A stretch of DNA of 45,804 nt from contig JAQGAU010000070.1 of the NCBI GenBank assembly GCA_034698045.1, positions 1 to 45,804 on the forward strand. The letters run 5' to 3'. Position numbers and translations under genes: made by a program. A model generated the notes under the pieces. It saw only the letters and a list, made by a program, of their open reading frames with translations. It was not told where the DNA came from and did not search any database. This document shows, piece by piece, positions 22,801 through 34,952 of this stretch (position 1 is its first letter; each line of letters starts with the position of its first letter). This DNA is from Paramacrobiotus richtersi (Eukaryota > Tardigrada > Eutardigrada > Parachela > Macrobiotidae).

Positions 22801-23070
22801 ATTAATTTATTAATTATCAACAGAGCATTTACTGATTTCGGCGTTTTAACAAATATTATATCAGCAAACTACAACGCTGACTGAGCGCTACCACAGAGCA
22901 ACGTACTTGTGCGCCATGATATCGACGGTTTCTCCCTTCAAGGGTCCAACGCGGAATGTCACATCACTGAGGATGTCCTTGCCAAGAACGTGGTGTGCAC
23001 ATTCGGCAATCGTTCCCAGTTGTCCTTGCCAACCCCAAACGGGCTCTCCTTGTTCTTTTTTGCCATCCAT
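19803..23070 (-). CDS. BTB-BACK-PHR domain protein (BTBD1/2/3/6-like)
   Basis: Nine exons: 23070-22907, 22651-22532, 22437-22278, 22124-21946, 21616-21478, 21402-21215, 20995-20953, 20913-20644 and 20009-19803, about 489 residues, as expected for BTBD3/6-type proteins. The BTB domain starts near residue 33 (DILSDVTFRVG), followed by MAHK joined to FLLALRSTVFEAMFYGSLAE and ALYAAKKYGIPIL. The BACK domain includes AWLVQ, AKMYDEPALAAFCLEKID and DVCKAAVAWAKHR. The C-terminal PHR domain includes GFGLYAARPL, DCIVLVKVYDG, SLTVEFSS and ends GQFPELLFEI. Members act as substrate adaptors for Cullin-3 ubiquitin ligases through BTB, with PHR binding targets. The last exon is entered at CAG/TAT (20010/20009), which restores frame; reading further upstream hits a stop. 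Intron 8 (20010-20643) carries an inverted-repeat element. Confidence 0.92.
20128..20547. mobile_element. inverted-repeat (MITE-like) element in the last BTB-gene intron
   Basis: The left end ctgcgtgcacgggaaaac followed by acgg (20128-20149) matches the reverse complement of the right end (20526-20547) at nearly every position. Internal copies of GTGCACGG, TTCACGGG and CCCGTG(T/A)ACGCAG form further sub-terminal inverted repeats in both halves. No coding potential for a transposase is seen over about 420 bp. It lies wholly inside the 634-bp intron 8, and the splice sites remain intact. Target duplication is not clear. Confidence 0.65.
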
Positions 23071-23520
23071 TCTCAGAAATTTGCGATTAAGATCGAAGCA
23101 ACAGGTTGGAACACGACAGTACTCTAGACTACGTGTTCAGCACATTCACAGACAAATTATTTCCAAAACAAGCAGCTAAGTAATAAGGAATAAGTCTGCA
23201 AAAACTTAGCTATTGGCTGCTATCTACATCGACTGCAGTGACTTTTGCAAGTGTAGAAGTATGCGACAAAGCACCAAAACTTCGATGCGCGCGGAAACGC
23301 AAAAAAACGGAAAATCTTCTGCCAAGCCGATACGAACAAACAAAAATGCACAATGAGTCATGCGGCTAGAATGCATGTCGCGGCATTGTCGCCATCCATG
23401 GCGGATGCGTTGGGACCGGAAGTAACATGGTGGCGGCTTGTAAAAAAAGCTGTTTCAAAACACGGAGAAAAAATTTCCATATGATAATTACTTTTAGCAG
23501 ATAAATTAAAATATAAGTAA
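23071..23520. other. intergenic / BTB-gene promoter region
   Basis: Upstream of the BTB-gene start. A good start context lies near 23399 (+, CATCCATGGCGG) but its reading frame is only about 28 codons and I found no convincing continuation. Confidence 0.4.
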
Positions 23521-23763
23521 TCAAACATTGTCGAGTGAGGATGTAATGTAATCTGCCGCATCAACGAAATCGTATGTGATTACAGCACTAGCGACAATTG
23601 TTATTAATGCAGCTAGTGCTGGAAAACTGCTAAAATTATTGTCTGGATTTGCTTTTATGCTGCTATTCTCGAACCCGAATACTTGTGATGAACTGCTGCT
23701 AAGCCGGTCGCCAAATAAGAAATCTACATAGTTTTGACTTGTTTTACACTTCGTGTTGACCAT
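23521..23763 (-). CDS. small possible membrane protein, 80 residues
   Basis: The frame begins with ATG in a good context (aaaacgATGg) and ends at 23521. The N-terminal half is hydrophilic with a Ser run (SSSSS). Residues about 49-66 (ALAALITIVASAVITYDF) form one membrane-length hydrophobic stretch, followed by a short acidic tail, so it could be a small single-pass protein. There is no recognised family and no intron. A plus-strand frame that also looks protein-like overlaps its 5' end, so only one of them may be real. Confidence 0.3.
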   Translation of the reverse strand: MVNTKCKTSQNYVDFLFGDRLSSSSSQVFGFENSSIKANPDNNFSSFPALAALITIVASAVITYDFVDAADYITSSLDNV

Positions 23764-24163
23764 CGTTTTGTTGACGTTTCTTTATTTTCTGTTTACACCG
23801 GAATCGAAAAAAACACATCAACTGCCATAAATCACAAACTTTATTCCGCCATTAGAAAACTAAGCGATTTAATTATGGAACACCGCGTACATGAACGGAA
23901 CGAAGAAATATATAGCATCATTAAATCTATCCATCTGAAGTACAAATTAGTTCTTCAGAAAAAGGGGTTACCGGCATAAAAAAAATCACAAACTCCACCA
24001 AATATTTCCGAAACTACTCAAACATTAATACAGAAAATTACGCGTTAGTCACAATAATCGATCAACACGGTAACGACCGTAACGTAAAATAATGTTTAAA
24101 TCACGATAAACTTCCGGTCAGACATTTCAGCCACAACGTTACCAAATGAACAGCGATAACGAA
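23764..24163. other. short interval with a possible unrecognised plus-strand exon
   Basis: The plus frame up to 23979 translates as a charged, helix-prone segment (for example LSDLIMEHRVHERNEEIY) ending in a stop. It has no in-frame ATG before about 23875 and no clear splice acceptor, so I cannot call a gene. Confidence 0.25.
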
Positions 24164-25152
24164 TCAATCAGGAATCTTCGGAGTGGAATCATTCAACGGG
24201 CGGTGCGTCAAACTCTTGAGTCGGTCAGGAAAGAAGTGCTGCACGGTTAGGAACACTTGTTGCTGCACCCAGGGTCGACAACCACGCACCGTCGGCACAT
24301 CCACAGCCACGATCGTTTCAGCATGCTGTACTTCCCCGGCACACGCTTCCGAGAACTGCAGCAGAAACAGGGCGGCTTTGCGGGTCATGTCGTCGCTAAA
24401 GGCCAACATATCCTCCAGCATCTTCAGCTTGACATCCTCCAACGGCCCCAGCAGATTGCCCAGCGTCTCCACCGCGCCCGACCCACCGCCCCCATCGGAC
24501 AACCAGGGCCAAACTCCGTCGGCATTCTTCCGGAGGACGGCTTTGGCGAAGACCCCGTGCATGATCGGCATAATGGCATCATCGGCCGGTTCACCCGACT
24601 CCACATGGGCCACCAGTTTGGCATGGAGGAGAATGAGTTTCTCGACGGATCCCGGCAGACAGTAGGGGAAATCGTTCACCTTCCAGCACGGCTCCTGACT
24701 GGCTTCACGATAACCGTACGGAGCTTCTCCACCCGGGATGGAAACAAATCCGACATTTTGCGATGCTGAGCGGGTCCAGTACTCCCGTCAGGTTTTTCAC
24801 CCATCAGCCCAGCCACTCGGCTCATAAAATATGCCATCCAGGTGCGCTGCGCCTGCACGGGAGTGCCAGTATTCGTGCTGAAGATCAAGGTCTTGGTCTC
24901 GGGCTGAACGAAATTCTCAAAGCCAGCTGCCACAAAATACGTCACTGGCATCAGATATTTGGTCCAGGGGACGATGACGGTCTCGCGGACGGCAATGGAA
25001 CCTGTGACAAAATCATTCCATTCCGTGCAGGCTCGGCGGACGCGGGCCTGGACGGTAACGTCCAAATGGGAGAGAATTTCCGCCATCAGGTGATGTGGAA
25101 CGCGCAAACCATCAAACAACAGAATTCCAGCAGTTTTCGGTGTGTTGTCCAT
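24164..25152 (-). pseudogene. F-box-like protein gene with a one-base frame break
   Basis: The frame starting at 25152 has an F-box-like N-terminus: VPHHLMAEILSHLDVTVQAR followed by RRACTEWNDFV (about residues 18-50), as in proteins that bind SKP1 of SCF ubiquitin ligases. It runs to a stop at 24676, but protein-like sequence continues in another frame: from about 24787 that frame reads EYWTRSAS, VGFVSIPGGEAPYG and WKVNDFPYCLPGSVEKLILL, and stays open to the stop at 24164. The two frames overlap for about 110 bp. A single-base change near 24785-24795 (the accctgacggg region) would join them into about 329 residues, and no intron fits. Either this copy is a pseudogene or the assembly has a one-base error. 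The C-terminal half is helical and rich in Leu, Glu and Ala, with no named domain recognised. Confidence 0.6.
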
Positions 25153-25880
25153 TATACTCGCGCTGACCAGAACTTTGTATAAAAAAACTAATCTGAAAGG
25201 GAGAAAAACGGGAAGATTCTACCGGAAAAAAATATTGTCGAATCCTGTCCCGAATGATCGACAAGTGTGAAATTGTGCATTTGTGAAAGACAGCGATCAT
25301 CATCGAACTGGTGAAGGTCAATGGCCACAGGCCAAGGCGAAATTTCTGACAGCGACCGTGCTGCCGCCTATTTTAGAAGTATTAATTTTATGTTGTTTTA
25401 TCCGGCCCGCGCGCGCGCTAAAGTCAGGTACGTAGACTTGGTACATAAATGTACTTTATAATTATGTCGATAAGTATGTCGTGACTAACAACTGTTAATA
25501 ACAATTATTAGCGTTCGTAAAAGTACGTACTATATAAGCAACATTATTACTAATTAATATAATTTACTAATTAAGTACTGTACACGGATTGACCAGCTCG
25601 ATCGCTCAAAAATACGATGTCTGGTAGCGTTGTTTTTTTTTAATATTTGGAACTTTATTGTGCGTCGGGACGTCGCGTACCGGCATAAGAGTTGGCTTTT
25701 TATCTCATTCCGGATTTTGCCAGTAAATTTACTTGGAGGCCATGCAAAGGCAGTCAGTACATATATTTACACCGTCATATGCATACTACAGAAAACTAGC
25801 AAAACACATGAACCTGGATCTGATTAACAATTATTGGACAACAATTAAAAATCAGACAGTGGAATTTGTCATAGATTCGT
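25153..25880. other. intergenic, no supported gene
   Basis: Holds the putative promoter of the F-box-like gene and the 3' flank of the first array tetraspan. There is a short alternating CG run (about 25409-25418). No open frame of interest. Confidence 0.5.
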
Positions 25881-27168
25881 CTAATCGTCTGTGCTGGTTA
25901 CAGTAATATCGATCCCGGCCCCGTTATCCACCTGATATGCTTTCCGAAGAAAGAACACATTGAGCATAGACCGACTGACTTTGGCCGCTACAGCCGATAA
26001 AACAATATTAGCCATTAGGAAAATCCCACACACAACCATCCCCGAGATCAGCACCGGAATCACCGAGTCTCCAACATTGACACCGGAAGTGAAGAAGAAA
26101 CTGGTCCCATTCCCCTGCCGTTGGTCCACATAGGTGGCATTATTGTCCATATTGTGAGAATCGACAACTTCATGAACAACCAGTTCCAGATAATGCGGAT
26201 TTCCGGGAATAATGCAAGCAGCGGTTATTAACAGGATAACAATAAAACTAAGGAAAATTGCTACGGAAATATTCAGCCAAAAACAAATGATAAGGCGCCT
26301 TTTGTTTTTGCTCCATGCTGTCTTGTCGTAGCTCTGGGACAGTCGCAGGTCGAAGGCTCCCGTGGAAAGGATGATGATGTTTATGAATATTCCCGTCAAC
26401 ACCGTGTAAAGGTGCTCGCCGGTTATTACTGCAACGAACAAAAATATATATAATTATTACATTATCCTTGATCAATGCAACCTACGTTTTTGTTAGTTAT
26501 TTGGCACAGTTATCACCAGCAAATAAAATAACTGCATATTGTCGTAACAAACATGTAAAAATCATACAAATTTATATATATATATGGATATTTTCTATTT
26601 TCTGTTTTCTACCAGTTATATATTCTGTACATATAGCAACGTTTACGAGTACATCTGTGAGATGTGTTTTACTTCAGTAGGTAATGAAAAAGAAACCATG
26701 CAATTAAATAAAATTCGCAGCTATTTGCAGAAAATTTGGAAAACAATACTAAAATTAGACAACAGTAAAATTGTTTAGCCAACGTTGTGCCAGCTTTCTT
26801 TTGAGGTAATTTTCCTTAATTTTAGTTTTAAGCTCCTTCAAATTCATAGCATCGTATATATGCGCATATCCAGCTTTTTCCCGAGCTACGTACGTAGGTA
26901 TATGCATTCGGATATACGTATTTGCATTTATAATTACTCCAGTTTGTCAAAATGCAGTGCTAATCAGGTTTTATGAACCGTTGTTATCTGATAATATTGC
27001 TTCAAATAACTTTAAATTCATACCAAGACAAGACAAAATTGTCCCCAATAATCCAATCATAGCCAGGATAATATGAGCAACGGAAATGCGATGTATGCGA
27101 GCATATTCATCCCTGTGATGCTCCGAAATCTCCATTGGAACAGATTTATATTCGTAGTTGGAATCCAT
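25881..27168 (-). CDS. tetraspan membrane protein, array member 1 (most divergent)
   Basis: Two exons: 27168-27024 and 26428-25881, joined in phase 1, 230 residues. Exon 1 has a hydrophilic N-terminus and helix 1 (VAHIILAMIGLLGTILSCLG). Exon 2 has helix 2 (VLTGIFINIIILSTGAF), helix 3 (ICFWLNISVAIFLSFIVILL), a large loop containing the N-glycosylation sequons NAT and NGT, and helix 4 ending in VAAKVSRSMLNVFFL. The helix-4 AAK(V/I)SR motif and the phase-1 intron right after helix 1 link it to the following four genes. Loop 2 here is longer than in the others. The tail is acidic (TSTDD). Membrane location is clear; function is unknown. Confidence 0.8.
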
Positions 27169-28230
27169 TGATATCAGAATAGTATAAACAGACTGGCCAA
27201 ATGCTAATTTTCCGCTCGGCAAACTACGCACGTGGGTGAAGATGTTCGATCTAGCTGTGATAAATAATAATCTTTCCAGTGTAAACTGGACCAGAGTTCA
27301 GTTGCCATTTCCTCTGACCGGTTTTCGATATATTCTTCGAAGCACACTTATTTTTCCACCATGCGTGTCAGCTTGGGTAACAAGTTTTGACATTAACGCG
27401 CCTGCTCCTTAGCTAAACCATGCATGTTGTTGCGTTTTTGGGTCGCCTGCGGCAAATCCCGTGAGAAAACTATATGCTTGGTTGTTTTTGTTTACCAGCA
27501 GCTGAATAATATGTTATCGCAAGAAAATATCGATACGTTTGTTGTTGATCTATATACTGCTAATCTAATTTAAAAGTGATTGAAATTTAATCTACAGACT
27601 CTGTACAGCACGTGTATGATGTGTTGTACGTCATTTTAAACATATATGTGTTTTAAACGGAAGTCAGGACCATCGACCGTAAATCCGTCAGTTACTTGGT
27701 ATTTCTCTGACACATATAGACACATGTAGATGTTATTATATCCCATATTTACGGCTGTTTCTTGTTTAAAATATTCCCAAAGCAAAAAAATAAACGTGGC
27801 AATATGAGTAATACACTTAATTACGAAGTGATACAAAAAAGTAATTTAATGTATTCCGAAGCAACAAAATGAACGTGGCAATAAAAGTAATGTACTTTAT
27901 TGCAAAGTGATACGAAAAATTAATTTAATTTACTGATACATTCGTTATGTGTATTCACTAAAGTTCGGTATAAAGAAATGCAGTTTAGTACTTCGGACAA
28001 TTCATACGTTATGTACATCAGTGTACACCGCAATGAAATAAAAGGTGATAATAATGTGTGATGTCGCATACATCCGGTGTGATCCAGAATATTTTTTCGC
28101 CTTGCTTACAGCAATGCTGAACTGTTTCATTGTTTTGTATTGGCTAATTACAAATAACACTTCCGAAGCTTTCCCGAAAAACCAAACAAAAAAAAATAAA
28201 CTAAATACATCCACAAACAAAACCATTCAT
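27169..28230. other. intergenic between array members 1 and 2
   Basis: Contains the 80-bp direct duplication described separately. No supported gene. Confidence 0.5.
27772..27930. repeat. about 80-bp tandem duplication, two diverged copies
   Basis: Two adjacent units share tattcc(c/g)aagcaa, aacgtggcaat, gtaat, aagtgatac and aatttaa at the same spacing of about 80 bp. The copies differ at a minority of positions, so the duplication is not very recent. AT-rich and non-coding. Confidence 0.7.
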
Positions 28231-29654
28231 TTAGTTACTCAAAGACCTATAAACTTTATTACTATACGATCTTTTATCCGTATACACCGCAACCGGTGCC
28301 GCTTCCAGAATAACAGCATTCCTCCGGCTGATCTTGGCCGCCGCCCCGGTCAATATCGCACAGACCAGGACAAAGATACAAATAACCGATATGCCGACCA
28401 CCAGCACCACAAAAACCACCACGTTGACGTTTTCCGCGGTGGTCTTCGTACCACCCGGCGACAAGGGGAAGTATTCCCCGCCGGGTTCTTCCCCGAGCCA
28501 TTCGCCCACTTTCTCCATGGCGCGCCGGAGGTAGTCGGAAGACCAGATCAAGATGACACCCAGGATGATGCAAATAATCACCGCGATACTGTATAAAATG
28601 CAGGAAATGATGTTGAAGGCGGCGACAATGTAGTATAAACGCGTGGACGACAGATCGTGCTGGCTGCGACGAACCGCGAAGATACCCAGGGCGCCGGTTA
28701 CCATGAGGAAGATGTCGAACAGGATGTGGAGGACTACGGTCCATATGTGAGCGTTTGGTACCTCTGAAAATATTCCAACATAATTATGTATATATGTACG
28801 TACATAAGGGTGTATAAGGTTTTTATACGAATGTCTGTGAAAAACTCCTGTGAGTTACTACCTTCTCGTAAATCGCACACGATCTTCATTTTGTTGTACT
28901 ATATGACATTGTATGAGTTAGACGTAATATTATTGTAGACTCCGTATTACTGATATTTTGAACTTATTATGATCAGGGCCATAATTACAGCGTGTGTATC
29001 GCACAAAGTCATAACAACAATTTTTACTTTTATTCGTAGTATATGCATATCTGAATTATAATGTACCAAGAATGTGTATATATGAACACTATCCTATGAT
29101 ATATAATACATATATAATATATAATAATTATACTGTAATGCACTATGCAAATGAATTTATTGTTACGGTATATATAAAATCATTTATGCACTTATTGGCA
29201 TGAATCTTTAATTATGCTGCATTATGGTTACATTAATCTTTGTTTTTTAAGCAGTACTGTAGAGCATACAATTCTGATACCGCGTTACTTGCACCATCGA
29301 GTTAGTATACTGTGCTTGTACATTATCAAATCCTGTCTTTGAACATACGGGTCGTTATTGTTTTGGCCACGACATAAACCGCTAACAAATAACTTTTTGT
29401 CTGCGTCGCATATCTTCTTATTATACAATATCCGTCGCATCAGCTACAAAATTTCAATTATACGAAACTTGTTCCATTGTTTATCTTTGTGATTATGGTT
29501 TTTCGAAAACAAAACAAAACATAACACTACAGAACTTACTCATCAGCAAACAAACCGCTCCAGCAATATTCAGGACGGCAAAAAAGATTTCTGTGATCGA
29601 AATACAGCGAAGGCGAGGGAGCCCTTCAAGTTGCTGGATCTCTCTATTCCCCAT
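28231..29654 (-). CDS. tetraspan membrane protein, array member 2
   Basis: Two exons: 29654-29540 and 28763-28231, joined in phase 1 across a 776-bp intron, 215 residues. Exon 1 contains EGLPRLRCISITEIFFAVLN, aligning with the LPRLKCISGTEIFFGLIN segment of the later copies. Exon 2 has helix 2 (LHILFDIFLMVTGALGIFAV), helix 3 (IVAAFNIISCILYSIAVIIC), an extracellular loop rich in Gly, Glu and Pro, and helix 4 ending in GAAAKISRRNAVIL. The C-terminal tail is Tyr/Ser-rich and differs from the YGEYHAVKQH-type tail of the last three genes. Codon use in exon 2 is more GC-rich than in its neighbours. Integral membrane protein of unknown role. Confidence 0.85.
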
Positions 29655-30697
29655 ATTTTCGATAACAATGGCAATGGAAGCGCGTACTTTAAAAAATGTT
29701 GTTTATTATCCAGCAGGCTTAAGAAAACTCACACCAGACACACACAGTATAAAAGTCTTCACTCCATAACGCTGCCGGCCTTGAAACACCTTGCTCCAAC
29801 GGGTGCGATATACCACAAGACAAAGAGAACTTACTTTTTACAACTATAATTAACACTCACAATTAGCAAACTAAGTAAAAACTATGTACTCGCTAAAACA
29901 GACAATTAAAAAATGTTAGTCTCTGTAGCGTGAATTCGCCGATCGGCCAATGACACAGAACGTCTTTAACGAAGCTAGAATTGTGGAAATAAGCTGTAGG
30001 TAGACTGGCTAAACTGAGATACAGTAACAAGTAAGTACGAGTATGGCATTTATAGAGAAAGCGAAAGAAGGGTTTTGCGGAAAAAAACCAGTTTTCCAAC
30101 ATTGAATCAAAATGCCGACAACAACAAACGTCTCATTGATCACGAATGAGACTTTTAACTTCCGCCATAGCGACGTGCGTAAGACCGTTGTTTGTCGGTT
30201 TAATTAATACTGCTGGATTATATCGTACTATATACCTATGGTAGCTGTGTTATACTCGCGTCGCATAACTAAAATATTTAATACAGCGTTACAAAATACT
30301 GATCAGCGCTCACAAGAACAACGATCACGACTGCATTGCATACGTCAAAAAATGTTTTACTATGCACACAGATTTATTGTTTATCAAGCGTGCGGAACTT
30401 GAAAGCAGTATGGCATTAGACACCAAAACTAAACGGCACCATTTCCCAAAAAGTACAGTTGTTTTCGTTTATTTGCCAAAATAGTTTGTCAGAATTATTT
30501 ATAGATTTGATTGCCTTGCGGTCCCGCTTCGGACAAAATTCACAGTTTTCGAATATTCAGTATAACGAAACCAAGAAAATGGTGTGTGCGAATGCAAGCG
30601 GATGATTCCGTACATTCAACGCAAAAAAATACCAAAGGTCATCAATGACAACTTCAACGACAAAATGAGCAACAAATATGCGATTTAGCAGACCATT
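29655..30697. other. intergenic between array members 2 and 3
   Basis: No gene recognised. The end near 30697 holds the 3' flank of member 3, which includes a segment (TTTGAAATGG and TGACCTTTGG, minus strand) also found 3' of members 4 and 5. Confidence 0.5.
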
Positions 30698-32345
30698 TCA
30701 AACGTGTTGCTTGACAGCATGATACTCTCCATACGTTGGTGCTCCTTTTTGAAACGTCCCGCCCACCGACGCCAACAGGCTGTCATTGTAGTTTGTGCTC
30801 ACCGGCGCGGAGAGAATTGCCGCATTCCTTCGGCTGATCTTGGCGGCCATGCCGGTCAACACGGCAAATATCAATAAAAAGAATCCAGTAACGGCTAAAA
30901 ACACCGCCACCGTGGTGATAATGATCCAACTGACCTTTGCCAAGACTTCTGGTGTTTTGTGCGAATCTGTGTCAGTGAATGTGTTCTTATCCAAACCGAA
31001 CGACGTGGCCAGATGCTCCCAGACAACATGGATGTAGTGGGAGGTCACGGCGATCAGAATTCCGGCAATAATGACCAGGGTGAGGAAAACGCTGTAGATG
31101 ATGCAGAGAAGGATGTTCAGACCGGCTAAGATGGAAAAAGTTTTGGACGATCCAGAGCCCGTCCGACGGCATCGGTTCACGATGAAAACACCAAAACACC
31201 CGGTGAAGAAAAGAAAAAAATAAAATGTCACATTGAGTATTAGGCTCCATGACCACGTGAAATGCGTGGCGTTTGCGGACCCTGGAAGGAAATTCAAAAT
31301 AAATTTTTTCGTTGGTTATTAACTTGTCCAGCAAACTGACATGCATCAAACGCGCTACACGCGGTTTTATGTAAGTACTGTTATATGTATAACACTGTAT
31401 GCATCGTAGTGAAGTGGCTTGTGATCGGGTCCGTAAAATGTTGATTGACAGAGCCACGGGTTTCTGTTGCACCTCATTGCTGTATCTGTACGGCCTGTAC
31501 CATACAGATGTGCTTTCTAACAGCTTTAATTTCCGAACTGTAAGTCAGATTACATACAGTTTAATTCCATATTTTTTACTACAAAGATAACTTTTAAATA
31601 ACTGACTACAGCGGGCTTCTGATTATTAACACTGACAGCAAAATGGAGATATTTAATAATCAGCACATTTCGCATTTCGTATATTTTCAGAAATTTTACA
31701 AAACTGAGTTATTTTTTCGTTTTCTAGCAGGATCCGGCGTATCGCTCTTGTTCCCTGGGATTTTGAATTGTGAATTTCGCCGATTTTCGCTAATTATTTC
31801 ACAAAAACTGAGTCACTTTTTGTAGGAAGTTTGCCCTTGAGGCAAAGTTATTAATAATCAAGATACTTCTGCTACTGACAAGTGAGTGAGAATAAATGAA
31901 TACAGTCAAAAGCGAACTTCCGGTAAATTGTGCGGTTGCGCATCAGTATGACCTAACCTTAAATAAATAAATTAATAAAAAATTTAGAACATTAATATCT
32001 AAAACTTTACTGCATTTAAACCGTCTGAGCAATCATTTCTAAAATAGGAATAATGTGAAACCCTGCAAAAAGCGGAAAACTAGAACGTATACGTATAACT
32101 CTGTATATAACAGAACCTCGCCAAAGCATGAAATGCATGGATCTGCACTCTAACTCAGAATGAATCTAAAACGTCGCAGGCTAAAGTTTGTTGATTCAAC
32201 AATTAACTGCCTTACGGGATATCACAAGGATAATGGCAACAACAAACACCAGAAGATTAATTAATCCAAAAAATATCTCCGTCCCGGAAATGCATTTCAG
32301 TCGGGACAATGAGTCCAGCCGATGACCATTAACGATGTCGACCAT
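30698..32345 (-). CDS. tetraspan membrane protein, array member 3
   Basis: Two exons: 32345-32216 and 31281-30698, phase-1 junction (TCC C/GG), 237 residues. Helix 1 is IFFGLINLLVFVVAIILVIS (about 24-43), helix 2 LILNVTFYFFLFFTGCFGVF (about 55-75), helix 3 ILAGLNILLCIIYSVFLTLV (about 92-120), and helix 4 (about 160-187) ends in GMAAKISRRNAAIL. An N-x-T sequon (NAT) precedes helix 2. Loop 2 (about 123-158) carries FTDTDSHKTPEV. The tail ends YGEYHAVKQHV. It is very similar to array member 4 in helices, intron sequence and upstream DNA, showing recent duplication. The start was chosen at the Met just before the conserved LSRLKCISGTEIFF; an upstream in-frame Met is possible. Confidence 0.88.
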
Positions 32346-33444
32346 TGTATCTGCCGGTGGAAGGAACAGACAGAGAGCATCCACAAAACCAAACAACAAT
32401 TTCCGAGTACCCTTCCACCGCGCGCGCGTCGAATTTCACAACCCTGGTCCTGTGTCACATATATGCTGCCGGAAAAGATTCTCTACAAGCCAGAATACAG
32501 CAATTGCATCGAGTTAATTGCGTAAGTGTATATTGCTCAAGGACTATTTTTGTTGCTCCAGGGCGTCTTTACTGCACGTGCACAGCCGCGCTAGTGCAGA
32601 GATGAGTAAGCTTTTTGTCATTAAAAAAACTAGTCTGGACAGCTAAAAGACGGCGGCGAAGGCCGGCTAAAATTAATGAGAAGCGGTGGCATTTCTGTGC
32701 TCTGGAACGTTACCGATCCAGACAGCAACCGGTGAGCACGTAAACATAGCAGTTATATTGGGCTAGATCTGGCATTTGGATCGCTACATTCTGGTCTGTG
32801 GATAATCTTGTTCTTTCCATCTTGTAAGAAGCTTCGCTACTGTTCGATATATAACTGTCAGAATAGTTTTTGTTCCAAGCGCAGTTTTTTGAAAAAGATC
32901 GATGTGAACGCAATTCCAACAGACTTGTGATCCGGAATTAAACGGTTTACTTGCAAATTAATTCCATAATCGTGATTTCGACTGTTAAAGGTACAACAGA
33001 TATTGGAAGCTTAAGTGCTTGATTTACAGTATCGATCACAATTCTGGAGAATGTCTGACGTTTCTAAAATAATTATTTGTCGAACCATTTTCCGCTTGCT
33101 GAAAAAACATGTCCTCGGTATAATAAAGTTACGCAAAGTCGGACTTTCTATTGTACTGCTAGATAACAAATATGCGAACTTTCTGTTGTACTTAATTCTA
33201 TACAATAAACAGACAGCTTAATTTGCATTACCGGTTTACCACCTTACAATCAGTAATATGCGATACAACGTCGTCAGCTTTATTTTCCGATACTCAAACA
33301 CAATTTATAATACAAAACAATAACATTCAGTATCAGGCATGGTCCAGTTAATGTCACAGCTGAATTAAGTTCAATGTAAAAAATGCCAAAGGTCATAGTA
33401 ACCCAAAAACCAACGGTCCCTTGTAAACGGGCAGATCGGCCATT
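32346..33444. other. duplicated upstream region between array members 3 and 4
   Basis: About 32700-33240 is homologous to about 35250-35900 and, more weakly, to 37850-38170, all upstream of array genes. Aligned short frames (for example the reading that includes IQMPDLAQYNC) carry indels that are not multiples of three between copies, so they look non-coding: probably promoter, 5' UTR or part of the duplicated unit. Confidence 0.55.
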
Positions 33445-34952
33445 TCAAATGTGCTGCTTGACAGCGTGATACTCTCCATACGTAGGCGCTGCCTTTTGGT
33501 ACGTCCCGCCCATCGACGTCGCCAACAGGCTGTCATTGTAACCGGTGCTCACCACCGGCGTGGAGAGAATTGCCGCATTCCTTCGGCTGATCTTGGCGGC
33601 CATGCCGGTCAAAACCGCAAACATCAGCAAAAACAACCCCATAATTGCTAAAACTATGCCTACTGCGGTGAGAATGAACCATTCGGCATTTTTCAAGACT
33701 TGTGGTTCTCTGGAATCTGTGAACGTGTCTGATGTTTTGGACTCTGTGAATGTGGACTTATCCCAACCGAGTGACGTTGCCAGATGCTCCCAGACAGTGT
33801 GGATGTAGTGGGAAGCCACGGCGATCAAAATTCCGGAAACGATAACCAACAATAGGAAGATGCTGTAGATGATGCAGAGAATGATGTTTAGACCGGCTAA
33901 AACGGAAAACGTTCTGGATGACCCAGAGCCCGTCCGACGGCATCGGTTCACGATGTGAACACCAAAACACCCGGTGAAAAAGAGGAAGAAATAAAATGTC
34001 ACATTGAGGATTAGGCTCCAGGACCATGTGAAATGCGTGGCGCTTGCGGATCCTGGAATTATATTCAAAACGAGTTTTGCATTTGTTGTTAACCAAACCG
34101 CGCTACAGGTAGTTTTATGTACTATGAGCGAATCGTAGTGAAGTGGCTTGTTAGCGGTTCTTCTCCATACTGTCAGTGAACAAAACGTTTTCTGCTGCTC
34201 TAAAGTATCTGTACAGAAGTGTTATATCAAAACTTTTTCCAAATATAAGTCACATTCCAGTTTCCATACTTTTTACACTTCTGAATAATCCGCAAATTTT
34301 CAGAAGTTTTTACAAAACTGAGTCACTGTTTTCGGTTTCTAGCATGAGTATTGCTCTTGTGTTCTGGATTGTAAATTTCGCCTATTTTCGCAAATTGTTT
34401 TACAAAAACCGGGTCTCTTGTTCACGGAAATGTTACTTTTGTCCTTGAGGCAAAGTCAATAACTAAAATAGCTTCTGCGCATGCTTGAAAAGTGAGGTTA
34501 CCGTAGATGGGTTACAACCAAACGCAAACTGCCGGTAAACTAACTTACTTATCAACTGCACCTAATTACCTAACTGCAAACATTCTAAAAATACTTCAAG
34601 CTATTTAGAACTATCTGATAGCTTACGAAGATAAACTGGTATAAAACAGTCTAAACAATCATTACTAAAAGTGGCATGCAAAACCCAATAAAAGTGGAAA
34701 ACTGCGAGGAATACTCATATTGATATATATAGCCAAACTGGCCTAAACAGTTGAATATTGTCCTACATCTGCTCTAACTGAATGCGCTACAATAATATTG
34801 TTGATTCAACTATTAACTGTCTTACGGGATATCACAAGGATAATGGCCACAACAAACACCAGAAGATTAATTAATCCAAAAAATATCTCCGTTCCTGAAA
34901 TGCATTTCAGTCGGGATAATGAATCCAGCCGACGACCGTTGACGACGTCCAT
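33445..34952 (-). CDS. tetraspan membrane protein, array member 4
   Basis: Two exons: 34952-34826 and 34052-33445, phase-1 junction, 244 residues. Exon 1 (LSRLKCISGTEIFFGLINLL) is nearly identical to that of member 3. Helix 2 (LILNVTFYFFLFFTGCFGVH), helix 3 (VLAGLNIILCIIYSIFLLLV) and helix 4 ending in GMAAKISRRNAAIL are conserved. Loop 2 is longer than in member 3 by an inserted segment around ESKTSDTFTDSREP. The sequon before helix 2 is lost (SATHF instead of NATHF). The tail ends YGEYHAVKQHI. The intron also aligns with that of member 3, so the whole unit was duplicated. Confidence 0.88.

Noticed and set aside
23399..23485. Plus-strand start MADALGPEV in good context
   Set aside because: Only about 28 codons and no splice continuation in frame to the protein-like stretch ending at 23979.
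24183..24769. Two long plus-strand frames opposite the F-box-like gene
   Set aside because: They are the antisense of a GC-rich coding region and show no domain or start context.
28274..28744. 156-codon frame overlapping array member 2
   Set aside because: Shadow of the tetraspan exon in another frame; Arg/His-rich with no domain.
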